Part shown: positions 45,042 through 53,775 of the stretch, piece after piece
Numbering within the stretch: position 1 is the stretch's first letter
How the letters are laid out: every line of letters begins with the position of its first letter
NCBI GenBank assembly: GCA_017445755.1
Contig: JAFSSE010000041.1
Coordinates: 62,001-126,000, forward strand
Reading direction: 5' to 3'
Source: Bacteroidales bacterium
GTDB taxonomy: Bacteria > Bacteroidota > Bacteroidia > Bacteroidales > UBA932
DNA: 64,000 bases
Translations under genes and position numbers: made by a program
Notes under the pieces: model-generated
Told to the model about the DNA's origin: nothing
The model's database searches: none
What the model saw: only the letters and a program-made list of their open reading frames with translations

Positions 45042-46436
45042 TTATCCCATAGCCTGCTCTACGTCGTCCGGCTCGATAGGCAGCCGGTTCGGACCGGTCC
45101 TCCGGGCCCCGTCCTCCGTAACCAGGACGTCGTCTTCGAGCCGTATTCCGCCGAAGTCGTAGTATCCCTTCAGCTTGTCGAAGTTGACAAAGCCCTTGCC
45201 TGTGCCCTCTGCCTTCCACTTGTCGATAAGCGCCGGAATAAAATAGATTCCCGGTTCGTCCGTGATGACATTTCCACTCACCAGCCGGCGGGCCATCCTC
45301 AAGCTTCCGAGTCCGAGCTGGGTCGAGCGGACCTGGTCTGGGTCATATCCGACGAGGTTCTCCCCGAGATCCTCCATGTCATGGACATCAAGACCCATAT
45401 TGTGGCCGAGCCCATGGGGGCAGAACAGCCCTGCAGTGCCCTCGGCGACCATATCGTCGATGCTTCCGCGGACAAGATCCAGTGCCTTGAGCCCCTCGAG
45501 CATCCGCCTCATGGTCTCGATATGGACCTCCCGGTAGGTAATTCCCGGCCGGGTGATGGAGAACGCGAACTCGTTGCATCGGGCGACAATCTCATAGATA
45601 TCACGCTGCTTAGGGGTGAATTTTCCTCCGGTCGGGAGGGTCCGTGTAAAGTCGGAGGCGTAGTGGGAATTTCCTTCCGCGCCCGCGTCGATAACAAGGA
45701 GCCGACCCGGCTCTATAATCTTGTCATGGAGGTGGTTATGGAGGGTTTCCCCGTGCTGGGTCAGGATGGTTGGGAAGGAGACGCCCCATCCGCCGGAAAG
45801 GGTCACTCCCTCCATGAGCCCGACGATATCCTGCTCGAGAACCCCCGGCCGGACGGCATTCCGAGCGACCGTATGCATCCTTTGCCCGAGCTCGCCCGCA
45901 GCGTCAATCTCCTCAATCTCGCACTGCTCCTTGACAAGGCGCATGGAGATAATGGCTTTTGTCATGACCTCCGAGACCCCCGCTTCCACATCGGCCCTTC
46001 CGAGGAGCTCCATCAGGCGGAGCCGGTTGAAATAGCGTGAAGGGTTGATATAGTGGACCTTCCTTCCTAATGAAAGGGTGGTGCGGACGGTCTCGTCGAA
46101 CTTTCCATAGGGAGCGCTACTGCCGACACCAACCCCTTCCGCTATGCTTTGGACAGAGGGCTGGGGGCCCATCCAGATTATATCCCCGATCTCTACGTCG
46201 TCCGCGAAAATGGTCTCAGCCCCGCTCTCGAGGTCGATAGTCGCAGCATACATCGGCTGATCAATCCCGAAATAATAGAGCCAGGTGCTGTCCTGACGGA
46301 ACTTATAGCAATTATCCTTGTACTGGGCAGGGGCTTCGGCGTTGCCGATAAAGATCATGAGCCCCTCAGCGCCCGCTTCCCTCATTTTCGCGGCGAGGGT
46401 CTGCCGCCTGGTGATATATACTCTTTTGTCGAACAT
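45042..46436 (-). CDS. pepP: Xaa-Pro aminopeptidase (aminopeptidase P, M24B)
   Basis: 464 residues from ATG 46436; a GTG at 46454 lies inside the promoter box and is rejected. N-terminal creatinase-like domain followed by the pita-bread catalytic domain with metal ligands in IDAGAEGNSHYASDFTRT, HGLGHNMGLDVHD, TDEPGIY and GGIRLEDDVLVT. Cleaves N-terminal residues before proline. No signal peptide, so cytoplasmic. Confidence 0.95.
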   Translation of the reverse strand: MFDKRVYITRRQTLAAKMREAGAEGLMIFIGNAEAPAQYKDNCYKFRQDSTWLYYFGIDQPMYAATIDLESGAETIFADDVEIGDIIWMGPQPSVQSIAEGVGVGSSAPYGKFDETVRTTLSLGRKVHYINPSRYFNRLRLMELLGRADVEAGVSEVMTKAIISMRLVKEQCEIEEIDAAGELGQRMHTVARNAVRPGVLEQDIVGLMEGVTLSGGWGVSFPTILTQHGETLHNHLHDKIIEPGRLLVIDAGAEGNSHYASDFTRTLPTGGKFTPKQRDIYEIVARCNEFAFSITRPGITYREVHIETMRRMLEGLKALDLVRGSIDDMVAEGTAGLFCPHGLGHNMGLDVHDMEDLGENLVGYDPDQVRSTQLGLGSLRMARRLVSGNVITDEPGIYFIPALIDKWKAEGTGKGFVNFDKLKGYYDFGGIRLEDDVLVTEDGARRTGPNRLPIEPDDVEQAMG

Positions 46437-46453
46437 AACGGTTTCGTTTTCCA

Positions 46454-46461
46454 CAAATATA
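46454..46461 (-). promoter_or_regulatory. -7 box of the pepP promoter (TATATTTG, minus strand)
   Basis: Exact TAnnTTTG match 17 bp upstream of the pepP ATG at 46436. A weaker TAACTTG occurs on the plus strand near 46484, upstream of the divergent DUF389 gene. Confidence 0.5.
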
Positions 46462-46513
46462 CCTTTTTCCGGGGAAAAATGCTTAACTTGCAGCGCAAAA
46501 TAGTTAGAAGATC

Positions 46514-47839
46514 ATGTCATTCTGGAGCAGTTTAAAAGAGTGGTTCCTCCGGCTATCCTCTCTGAACGGTCAGCTGGATACGGACTCCGCCTCGGATAAT
46601 ATCCGGAAAAATATCCATTTCCAAGGGCCCAACGTATGGATCCTTGCCTTTTCCATAGTTATCGCCTCGGTAGGTCTCAATATCAATTCGACCGCCGTCA
46701 TTATCGGCGCCATGTTGATTTCCCCCCTGATGGGCCCGATTCTCGGACTCGGACTCGGGCTAGGGGTCAATGACACCATTCTTCTCAGGGATTCCCTGAA
46801 GAATCTTCTTGTGATGGTCGTTGTCAGTTTGATTGCCGCGTCGCTCTATTTCCTTCTCTCACCGCTCCAGATGGCCAATCCCACCGAACTCGAAGCGAGG
46901 ACGTCGCCGAGTATCTACGATGTCCTGATCGCCCTTTTCGGCGGCATGGCAGGAATCCTTGAGCACTGCCGCAAGGAAAAGGGGACCGTGCTCTCCGGGG
47001 TCGCCATCGCTACAGCCCTCATGCCGCCCCTCTGTACCGCCGGCTACGGCATTGCCCACGGGCTCTGGCGCTTTTTCTTCGGCGCCATGGGGCTTTTCAT
47101 CATCAACACGGTATTCATCGCCTTCGCGACCTTCATCTTTGTCAAGTCCCTCCATTTCAGCGAGAAACGCTACATCAGCGAAGAAAGGCAAAGGCGGAAC
47201 AGGGGACTTATCACCATGGTGCTCGTCCTGATCATGGTCCCGTCCATGATTTCCGCTTTCTTCATGATCCGTGAGAACAATTTTGCCGTTGCGGCGGAGA
47301 AGTTCGTGAACGAGAACCGGGATTTCTCCGGCGGATTCATCTATAATTACCGTGTAAAGGACAATAAGGTCGAGATTTATCTCGCCGGGGAGAAGCTTTC
47401 CGACGAGGACCGCGCCTTCCTCTACGGCTCGGCAAAGACCTTCGGAATCAAAGAGAACCAGCTGGACATTGTCCAGCATACCCTTCGCGGATCCGAAGAC
47501 CGGGATGAGCTGATCTCGTCCATGTCCGACCGCTATGACCGCCAGCTTTCCGCCCGCGACAAACGTATCGAATCCCTCGAAGCCGAGCTCGGAAAAGCTG
47601 CAAAAATGGAGATTCCCTACGAGAGAATTACCCGCGAAGTTTCGACCCAATATCCTGAGGTTGAGGAGATTATACTTTCCAGGGGAGCGAGCGTGACAAC
47701 CGATTCGCTGAAGACCCGGGATTGTATTCTCGTCCTTGTCCGCCCCGCTCTTGATTCGCTTCAGACGGCCCGCCTGACCCAGTGGCTCCGCCTCCGCCTC
47801 GACGACGACTCCGTCACAGTCCTCTCAGAATCGAAGTAG
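46514..47839 (+). CDS. DUF389 domain membrane protein
   Basis: 441 residues. The DUF389 core has five or six membrane helices with the signature VGLNINSTAVIIGAMLISPLMGPILGLGLGLGVND (near 55-85), GVAIATALMPPLCTAGYG, then one more helix near 240. The C-terminal ~180 residues are soluble, with a coiled-coil-like stretch (LSARDKRIESLEAELGKA). The family is widespread and uncharacterised (a putative hydrophobic domain, TIGR00341/TIGR00271). Divergent from pepP; convergent with the anti-sigma/barrel gene, with repeat copy B between. Confidence 0.85.
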   Translation: MSFWSSLKEWFLRLSSLNGQLDTDSASDNIRKNIHFQGPNVWILAFSIVIASVGLNINSTAVIIGAMLISPLMGPILGLGLGLGVNDTILLRDSLKNLLVMVVVSLIAASLYFLLSPLQMANPTELEARTSPSIYDVLIALFGGMAGILEHCRKEKGTVLSGVAIATALMPPLCTAGYGIAHGLWRFFFGAMGLFIINTVFIAFATFIFVKSLHFSEKRYISEERQRRNRGLITMVLVLIMVPSMISAFFMIRENNFAVAAEKFVNENRDFSGGFIYNYRVKDNKVEIYLAGEKLSDEDRAFLYGSAKTFGIKENQLDIVQHTLRGSEDRDELISSMSDRYDRQLSARDKRIESLEAELGKAAKMEIPYERITREVSTQYPEVEEIILSRGASVTTDSLKTRDCILVLVRPALDSLQTARLTQWLRLRLDDDSVTVLSESK

Positions 47840-47850
47840 CTGGACCTTTA

Positions 47851-47964
47851 GTGCACAAGGTCGAAAAACAGGGCAGGGACCTTGAGCGTGGAAAACCGCC
47901 TAGAGGGCGCTCAGAGGCACATTCACTGCGCAAGGTCCCAGGGCTAAAAATAGACCTTGTGCAC
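47851..47964. repeat. Nested inverted-repeat intergenic element, copy B
   Basis: Outer arms GTGCACAAGGTC (47851-47862) and GACCTTGTGCAC (47953-47964) are a perfect 12-bp inverted repeat; inner arms GGGACCTTG (47876-47884) and CAAGGTCCC (47931-47939) are also perfect. The first 32 bp agree with copy A at 31 of 32 positions; the centre has diverged. Lies between the 3' ends of convergent genes, like copy A. Confidence 0.8.
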
Positions 47965-47989
47965 TTAGTGATGATCTGGACAGAACTTC

Positions 47990-49171
47990 TTAGAAAAGGA
48001 AACGGTAGCCGACGGTGAGGTTAGGGGAGAATGGGCGTTCAGTGTAGAAGGATTCAGGAGAGTCGTCGTTGGCGAAGTGGTAAGAGCCGCCACCCTGGAG
48101 GAAGAGCGCTCCGCGCCTAAATAGCTTCAGCTGGACCCCTGCAGCGGCGTTCAGCGAGAGCTGCCTGTCGTTGATGGGACTGTTGTCCACGTCGCTCCCC
48201 GTCAGGGTCCCTCCGATATAGGTACGGCTTTCCGTGGAGGTGCCGACGGAGAATTCGTACATCGGTCCCCCGCAAAGATACAGCCCCAGCGACTTCCATT
48301 CCAGAAGATTGTAAGTTATATACACAGGGATGCCGAGGTAATCGATGCTGCGGGTTGTTTCGCTCAGGGAGTTCCCGACTGTCGTTGAGAACCGAGAGTC
48401 CAGGGTTGAGGAGACAAGCCCTGTTTCGATGCCCCAGCGGGAAGTCAGGTTGACCCGGAGGGTAAGGGACAGGCGGGCCGACTGCGTGTGGGTCCCTTCC
48501 GTCGTGGAGGTTTTGTTCCGGCTGAGCATCGAAAGCCCCGGGGCGGTCGTCCCGTCGGCCTTCGTTACGGCGAAAGAGGGGATTCCGACCCCGGAGGTGG
48601 TGGACACGGCCGCCTGGGCGAGATACCCTGTCCTTGACACTCCGACCTGTATCCGCGGTACCTGTCTCCTGGACTTTTTCAGTTCAATTACTGTCTTTTC
48701 CGGTGCCGGCTCTATCTTTTCCTCCGGTGCCGGCTCTTTTTTCTCCGGAATCACTTCTTCCAAAACCGGCTCCTGAGGCGCTGTTTCCTCTAAAACCACA
48801 TCTGAAACTATTTCCTCCTGAGCAATGGGAGCTTCCGGCTCCTCGGATGGCTGTTCCTCCTTTTCCTGTTCCTGGGATGCAGTTTCCTCCGCAATAATGG
48901 GAGTTTCCGGCTCTGCAACTACCTCGGCGACAAGGTCTCCGGACGCTATGGAAACCTCTTCCGAAGGGGCGGCGCTTCGAATAAAGATTATTGCAGCAAC
49001 AGCGGCCGCGGCGGCTGCGCCAAGCGCAAACCACCACGCCCCCTTCACCCGGCGTCTTTCCGGTTCCATGGCGGAGCGGACTGCGTCCCAAAGTCCCTCC
49101 GGTTCCGCTTCCGTATAGCCCTCGAGGAGCTCCGGAAGCTGGTCTGTCCAATCTTTCTTACTGTTGTTCAT
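47990..49171 (-). CDS. Envelope-spanning anti-sigma-like protein with outer-membrane barrel domain
   Basis: 393 residues. Cytoplasmic N-terminus (~1-43, WTDQLPELLEGYTEAEPEGLWDAVRSAM), one transmembrane helix (WWFALGAAAAAAVAAIIFI, ~46-65), a long Glu/Pro-rich linker (~70-170), then a C-terminal beta-barrel domain (~175-393, PorT/OmpA-like: LTSRWGIETGLVSSTL, YLGIPVYITYNL, AAAGVQLKLFRRGALFLQGG, LTVGYRFLF). The order implies a single polypeptide reaching from cytoplasm to outer membrane. It overlaps the ECF sigma gene by 14 bp, so it is likely that sigma's regulator. Confidence 0.8.
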   Translation of the reverse strand: MNNSKKDWTDQLPELLEGYTEAEPEGLWDAVRSAMEPERRRVKGAWWFALGAAAAAAVAAIIFIRSAAPSEEVSIASGDLVAEVVAEPETPIIAEETASQEQEKEEQPSEEPEAPIAQEEIVSDVVLEETAPQEPVLEEVIPEKKEPAPEEKIEPAPEKTVIELKKSRRQVPRIQVGVSRTGYLAQAAVSTTSGVGIPSFAVTKADGTTAPGLSMLSRNKTSTTEGTHTQSARLSLTLRVNLTSRWGIETGLVSSTLDSRFSTTVGNSLSETTRSIDYLGIPVYITYNLLEWKSLGLYLCGGPMYEFSVGTSTESRTYIGGTLTGSDVDNSPINDRQLSLNAAAGVQLKLFRRGALFLQGGGSYHFANDDSPESFYTERPFSPNLTVGYRFLF

Positions 49172-49703
49172 GTTCCTTCCAATAATCTTTTATATTTTTT
49201 GCGAGCAGCGCCCGCGCGCGGAAATACTGCGAAGCCGATGAGTTTTCCTTAATCCCAAGCAGGACCGCAATCTCCTTATGGGGTTTCTTTTCAAAGACAA
49301 AGAGGTTGAAAACCGTCCTGTACCCGTCTGGAAGCTGCTTTATCATTTCCTGGAGGACCGAAGGAGGAATAGCGGGCATGACCTCCTCTTCCTCTTCTTC
49401 CGGACTGTCCGGAATCTCGTCTATGAACTCTATCCGCGAGGAGCCCTTCAGGTATTTCAAAGAATCATTGACGACAATCCTTCCCGTCCATGCCTTTATG
49501 CTCCCTTCCCCCCTGTATTCAAAGGAGTCCAGCCCTTTGAATATCTTTATGAAGGCCTCCTGGAGGATGTCTTTGACCGCCGACCGGTCGACGACATAGC
49601 GGGAGCACACCGCAGTAAGGTATCCGGCGTAGCGATCATAAAACATTCGCATTCCCGACGGGTCCCCGCTGCGGATGAGCTCCAGGAGCTCCCTTTCGCT
49701 CAT
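49158..49703 (-). CDS. ECF-type RNA polymerase sigma factor
   Basis: 181 residues from ATG 49703; the frame is open further but overlaps the upstream NigD-like gene. Sigma-2 region FYDRYAGYLTAVCSRYV...DILQEAFIKIF and sigma-4 region LPDGYRTVFNLFVFEKKPHKEIAVLLGIKENSSASQYFRARALLAK. An acidic linker (PEEEEEE) lies between. Cotranscribed with the anti-sigma/barrel gene (14-bp overlap) and probably with the NigD-like, lipoprotein and astacin genes upstream. Distinct in type from the FecI-like sigma at 26.1 kb. Confidence 0.92.
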   Translation of the reverse strand: MSERELLELIRSGDPSGMRMFYDRYAGYLTAVCSRYVVDRSAVKDILQEAFIKIFKGLDSFEYRGEGSIKAWTGRIVVNDSLKYLKGSSRIEFIDEIPDSPEEEEEEVMPAIPPSVLQEMIKQLPDGYRTVFNLFVFEKKPHKEIAVLLGIKENSSASQYFRARALLAKNIKDYWKEHEQQ

Positions 49704-49704
49704 C

Positions 49705-50388
49705 TCATTCCCGGGTTTTGAACCGGAATGCCTTTTCAGAAGCCGAACCTCCACTCGTCGTCCACTTTAAAGTCAATGTTTTATATGATCCTCCTGTGTC
49801 GGGAAGGGAATTAATGTCAAAGCATACAAGGGAATCCCCCTTGGTGTCCTTCCCGTCGCCTCCGGCGTTATGGCGAAGTTCCACCTCATAGGGGTCCGAG
49901 GGGTTTGTCCCGGTTACAAGGATGAAGCTGTGCTGAACCGGAGCGGTGCCCCACCAGCAGGTGTAATGTAGGGTCAGGTATCCGTCTTCAACACTGGTCA
50001 TCCAGTCTTCAATTATATCAATACCGTCATCTCCTTTAATGCTCTTGTCCGATGTAACGATTCCAGTATCAAGTGCTTCCAGCCAGTTTACGTAACATGT
50101 ACAGGGGTAACTCCCCGTCGCGGCATTTTTAACTCTCGCCTCGCAGATTACCCGTTCCATGGCGGAGTATTTCCCCTGGTAGTTGACCGGGTAAACTGTA
50201 ACGCTGTCATTCAGCTGGAAATAGACCGTGTCCGAAGGGGATTTTTTTACAGTTACGATTGCTGTAAATAAATCTGAACCGTCCGGGCTATACCAGGTGC
50301 CCGAAGTTTCCAAAGCCATGTCCGCCGTGCACGAAGCCGTCAGTAAAACGGCCGGCAATAGGCGAAGGATATGTGATAGGAGTTTCAT
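49705..50388 (-). CDS. NigD-like lipoprotein
   Basis: 227 residues. Lipoprotein signal with TASC (about C20). The pattern YFQLNDSVTVYPVNYQGKY, GIDIIEDWMTSVEDGYLTLHYTCWWG, YEVELRHNAGGDGKDTKGDSLVCFDINSLPDTGG is characteristic of the NigD family of Bacteroides (OB-like N-terminal and beta-sandwich C-terminal domains). NigD proteins are linked to bacteriocin-type loci but their function is unproven. Stop lies 1 bp from the sigma-factor start, so one operon. Confidence 0.8.
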   Translation of the reverse strand: MKLLSHILRLLPAVLLTASCTADMALETSGTWYSPDGSDLFTAIVTVKKSPSDTVYFQLNDSVTVYPVNYQGKYSAMERVICEARVKNAATGSYPCTCYVNWLEALDTGIVTSDKSIKGDDGIDIIEDWMTSVEDGYLTLHYTCWWGTAPVQHSFILVTGTNPSDPYEVELRHNAGGDGKDTKGDSLVCFDINSLPDTGGSYKTLTLKWTTSGGSASEKAFRFKTRE

Positions 50389-50391
50389 TAT

Positions 50392-50862
50392 TCAATTCCA
50401 TTGAGGGAGAAGAATTCTTCCATAGTAGTCAGCCATTGGTGATAGAACCATCGTAGTCTTTATTTGATAGGATTTATTATAAGAATCCCAAACTTCTCCC
50501 AAACTTCCTTCCAGTGTAATACTAATACAATTGTCTTCTATGAGAGTTCCATGCATGACTGGATTATCTGTTTGGAATTCAGTAAATAGTAAAGAATTCC
50601 CATCTTTTGTATAATTAAGGGTTTCTCCTCTAGTGATTTGGTCCTCTATGAAAGTGTAATACAGTCTAACCCAATTCGTATTTTTGTAGAACCATATTTC
50701 CATTTTCATTGATTTGGTATCACTGATGGCTTGAGTCCCGGAGTACGCCCAATCTGGATCTTCATTCAGCTCAACTTCTTTACAGCCGCTGAGTGTAAAA
50801 GCAATAAAAAAAGACAAAAGTAAATATTTGGGAAAAGTATTTATATATATAGTCATTGCCAT
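50392..50862 (-). CDS. Hypothetical lipoprotein
   Basis: 156 residues (ATG at 50856 two codons on is an alternative). Signal with lipobox LSGC (about C27). The mature part is beta-rich with WFYKNTNWVRLYYTFIEDQ and SLGEVWDSYNKSYQIKTTMVLSP, reminiscent of small lipocalin-like or DUF-type lipoproteins, but I do not recognise a family. AT-rich like the astacin gene upstream (9 bp away) and 3 bp from the NigD-like gene downstream. Confidence 0.6.
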   Translation of the reverse strand: MAMTIYINTFPKYLLLSFFIAFTLSGCKEVELNEDPDWAYSGTQAISDTKSMKMEIWFYKNTNWVRLYYTFIEDQITRGETLNYTKDGNSLLFTEFQTDNPVMHGTLIEDNCISITLEGSLGEVWDSYNKSYQIKTTMVLSPMADYYGRILLPQWN

Positions 50863-50871
50863 AAGTTTCCA

Positions 50872-52113
50872 CTAGTAATAATTGACAGAGGGAGCAAGAT
50901 TATGAATTAAAGAATACTCCTTTACGTCGTAACCTATTTCAGGATCAGACGCATAATACAAGTAATAGTTATAACCATGACGCAAACAGTATGCAGTTGT
51001 TCCCGCCAAAATAGTATGATTATTTGTATTGAGTTCTTCAGTATACCCATCACCATTATTGTAACAGTGGGTTGTGCTAACACCGATAACTCGGTCATAA
51101 ACCAAAGGTGTTCTTATGAGACAAGATTTGTCTGCATAAAAAACAATACTGTCGGCCACTTCTGTAACGTATCTTTCTGAGTAACCGGAGACGGAGTCTT
51201 CTACGACTCTTATTAGATGGTGTTCAAGACGGTGATATGGGGGGCCGTAAATAGAAGAAATAGCGGCGATGTCTCCAGAAGATAATGTTGTATTATATGA
51301 AATTGACCCACCATTCTTTTTTGTCATAACTGGCTCGCTTATGTCATACGCAAAATCAGTATTATCGGTTTTTGAGGGATATATCATAATAGAATCGTAG
51401 TCGAAATTCCCGAAATCAACCCCGTTACCAGGGATTAAGACGGATGAGTATTTAAAAAAATTATAAATTTTTCCCGGTTTAATATTGCTCCAATTAATTG
51501 TTACATAATCATCTCTATCAGCACGGGAATGTTCATGGAAAAACCCTAGAGCGTGTAGAATCTCATGGTTAAGAGGCCTATCATAGATTGATGAAGAGGA
51601 AAAATTAATAACTTGTCCTCCGTTCTGCATTCCTACCTGAGAGTCATTATCAGAAGATTTTCTAAATTCTATATAGTTGTTGTTACTGTTCCCTTTAGGG
51701 ACGAAAACAATAGACGTTGCACTTGAAATTGAGTTCATAACTTGAATCACATAACTCGTATCCGCCCCAACGTTTGAATTAAAAGAGTAGTATACAATAC
51801 CATAAGGCCAATAGTACATGGACCCAGATCGGATAGCGGCGCGGTTATGGTAAGGGTCCAAATAACCTAGACCATCTTCTGTGAAGACCATATCGTCCCA
51901 AAAGTACTTATCACCAACTTTCCTCAGTATTAAACCATTGGATAGTTCAACCCAGGATGAGTCAGGAATACAGTTAGACAAGGAATCCTTGCATATGGCG
52001 CGAGTTGAAAGAAAGTCGCGATCAGATATCGTTAGGTTATCTTGATCAATAACTCTGTTACAAGAAAGGGCGAAAAAACCACAGAATAAGAAAAGCCAGA
52101 CAAATTTTTTCAT
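50872..52113 (-). CDS. Astacin-family (M12A) metalloprotease lipoprotein
   Basis: 413 residues. Lipoprotein signal with FALSC (C18). The catalytic domain (about 95-295) has the zinc motif HEILHALGFFHEHSRADRDDY (H183, E184, H187, H193) and Met-turn SIMIYPS, then LSSGDIAAISSIYGPPYH, a segment nearly the same as in the astacin at 21.5 kb (LSSGDVAGVASIYGPPFH). A C-terminal beta domain of ~110 residues follows. It lacks the N-terminal DUF4377 of the other copy. AT-rich. Likely the first gene of a five-gene unit ending with the anti-sigma/barrel protein. Confidence 0.9.
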   Translation of the reverse strand: MKKFVWLFLFCGFFALSCNRVIDQDNLTISDRDFLSTRAICKDSLSNCIPDSSWVELSNGLILRKVGDKYFWDDMVFTEDGLGYLDPYHNRAAIRSGSMYYWPYGIVYYSFNSNVGADTSYVIQVMNSISSATSIVFVPKGNSNNNYIEFRKSSDNDSQVGMQNGGQVINFSSSSIYDRPLNHEILHALGFFHEHSRADRDDYVTINWSNIKPGKIYNFFKYSSVLIPGNGVDFGNFDYDSIMIYPSKTDNTDFAYDISEPVMTKKNGGSISYNTTLSSGDIAAISSIYGPPYHRLEHHLIRVVEDSVSGYSERYVTEVADSIVFYADKSCLIRTPLVYDRVIGVSTTHCYNNGDGYTEELNTNNHTILAGTTAYCLRHGYNYYLYYASDPEIGYDVKEYSLIHNLAPSVNYY

Positions 52114-52157
52114 AACGACAGTTTTTGTTTCACACCTCTAAAACCCCGGATTTGCGA

Positions 52158-52194
52158 AATCTTGCACGAATAATTAATTCGCTGATGCAAGATT
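52158..52194. promoter_or_regulatory. Nested dyad between divergent astacin and vWA genes
   Basis: AATCTTGCA (52158-52166) and TGCAAGATT (52186-52194) form a perfect 9-bp inverted repeat; inside it CGAAT (52167-52171) and ATTCG (52177-52181) form a second. It lies in the 128-bp divergent intergenic region and could be an operator. No TAnnTTTG box was found for either gene. Confidence 0.4.
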
Positions 52195-52241
52195 GTCCCC
52201 AAAAGCGATTTTATAGGGTGGAAGACAAAAATAACACAAAT

Positions 52242-53720
52242 ATGAAAAAGAGTCAAATAACCATTCTTGCAATTGTAGCAACCACCCTTGGACTGTCATG
52301 CACTGCTGAATATGGTATGCTGCCTGCCAGCGAAGGGAATATTGCCGGGGGCTATTACATGGCAGAAGAGTCATCGCCTTCGGGGGACAAATTTGATACT
52401 GTTGAAGAAAACGGATTCATAAAGGCCGCGGAACAACCAACCTCCACATTTTCCGTCGATGCCGACGGCGCGGCCTTTTCATATATGCGCATGTGCATCA
52501 ATAATGGGCGGCTTCCAGATGCGAGTTCCGTACGCGTCGAGGAATACCTGAACTATTTCACCTTCGACTACCCGGACCCGGAAGGGGAGGAAACGGTCGC
52601 GATCAATGCTGAAACCGGCGCCTGCCCATGGAATCCGGACCACCGGCTCCTTCGCCTTGGCCTTAAGGGTAAGTCCCTGAAAGACAGCGAGATTCCCGCC
52701 GCAAACTTCATCTTCCTCGTCGATGTCTCCGGGTCAATGTTCGGAGCTGACAGGATTGACCTCGTCAAGGCCGGGCTCACCACGATGGTGGACTACATGA
52801 AGCCGACCGACCGGGTTGCGGTCATCACCTATTCCGGGTCGGTGAAAAAGGTCCTTGAGTCCACCCTGGTCAAGGATGCAGCCGCTATCAAGTCCGCTAT
52901 TTCAACCCTCTACGCAAGCGGCAGTACGGCGGGAGGCGCAGCCATGAAAATGGCCTATGAAGAGGCCATGGAGCACTATATGAAGGGTGGGAACAACCGG
53001 ATTATCATGTGCACGGACGGGGACTTCAATGTCGGTGTTTCCAGCACCGAGGCCCTTGTGGAAATGGTTGAAAGCTATCTTGACAAGGGTATTTACCTCA
53101 GCATCATGGGCTTTGGGACAGGGAACTACCAGGACTCCCGGATGGAGAGTCTCTCCAACCACGGGAACGGGACATATACATATATAGACAGTGAGGAAGA
53201 GATGATGAAATGCTTTGTCTATGAGAGGTCCCATTTCTATTCCGTCGCTACCGATACAAAGTGCCAGGTGACCTTCCGTCCGGATGCGGTGGACAGCTAT
53301 CGGCTGATCGGATATGAAAACCGGATGATGAGTGAAGAAGACTTCAACGACGACCGGAAGGACGCCGGGGAAATAGGTGCAGGTCAGACAATTACCGCCA
53401 TCTATGAGATTGTTCCCGCGGAAGGATATGCCGCTTCCGCAGCCCTTGCCACCTTCGATGTCCGCTATAAAAAGCAGGCCGGCGAGGACAGCCGCCCGCT
53501 CGGGCTCGAGATAGCTGTTCCTGCGGAGAATTCCACTTCCGCGAACATGATGCTCTCCAGCGGTATCACCGCCTATGCGCTTTGCCTGAAAAACTCCGAG
53601 TACAAGGGAGAATCAACCTTAGCCCTTGCCGCTGAACTTGTCGGAAAGTCCCTTTCCTACGATCCGGAAGGATTCCGCGCCCGCCTCGTCGACCTTATAA
53701 ATCTTGCCGGAAAGCTTTGA
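52242..53720 (+). CDS. YfbK-like von Willebrand factor A lipoprotein
   Basis: 492 residues from ATG 52242, where a lipoprotein signal begins (TTLGLSC, C20); the frame upstream to 52125 covers the divergent intergenic region. Residues ~68-150 form the N-terminal YfbK domain (STFSVDADGAAFSYMRMCINNGRLP), ~155-330 a vWA domain with MIDAS DVSGSM (D161, S163, S165) and MCTDGDFNVG, and ~335-492 the DUF3520 C-terminal domain. Surface or periplasmic metal-dependent protein-binding role; exact partner unknown. Confidence 0.9.
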   Translation: MKKSQITILAIVATTLGLSCTAEYGMLPASEGNIAGGYYMAEESSPSGDKFDTVEENGFIKAAEQPTSTFSVDADGAAFSYMRMCINNGRLPDASSVRVEEYLNYFTFDYPDPEGEETVAINAETGACPWNPDHRLLRLGLKGKSLKDSEIPAANFIFLVDVSGSMFGADRIDLVKAGLTTMVDYMKPTDRVAVITYSGSVKKVLESTLVKDAAAIKSAISTLYASGSTAGGAAMKMAYEEAMEHYMKGGNNRIIMCTDGDFNVGVSSTEALVEMVESYLDKGIYLSIMGFGTGNYQDSRMESLSNHGNGTYTYIDSEEEMMKCFVYERSHFYSVATDTKCQVTFRPDAVDSYRLIGYENRMMSEEDFNDDRKDAGEIGAGQTITAIYEIVPAEGYAASAALATFDVRYKKQAGEDSRPLGLEIAVPAENSTSANMMLSSGITAYALCLKNSEYKGESTLALAAELVGKSLSYDPEGFRARLVDLINLAGKL

Positions 53721-53732
53721 AAGGTACTCGGC

Positions 53733-53760
53733 GTACACGTTTTGAGCCCGAAACGTGTAC
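53733..53760. terminator. Bidirectional hairpin between convergent genes
   Basis: GTACACGTTT (53733-53742) and AAACGTGTAC (53751-53760) form a perfect 10-bp stem with an 8-base loop, midway between the vWA stop and the FAD oxidoreductase stop. No long T tract follows on either strand. Confidence 0.55.
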
Positions 53761-53775
53761 ATTCAGCCCCCGCGC

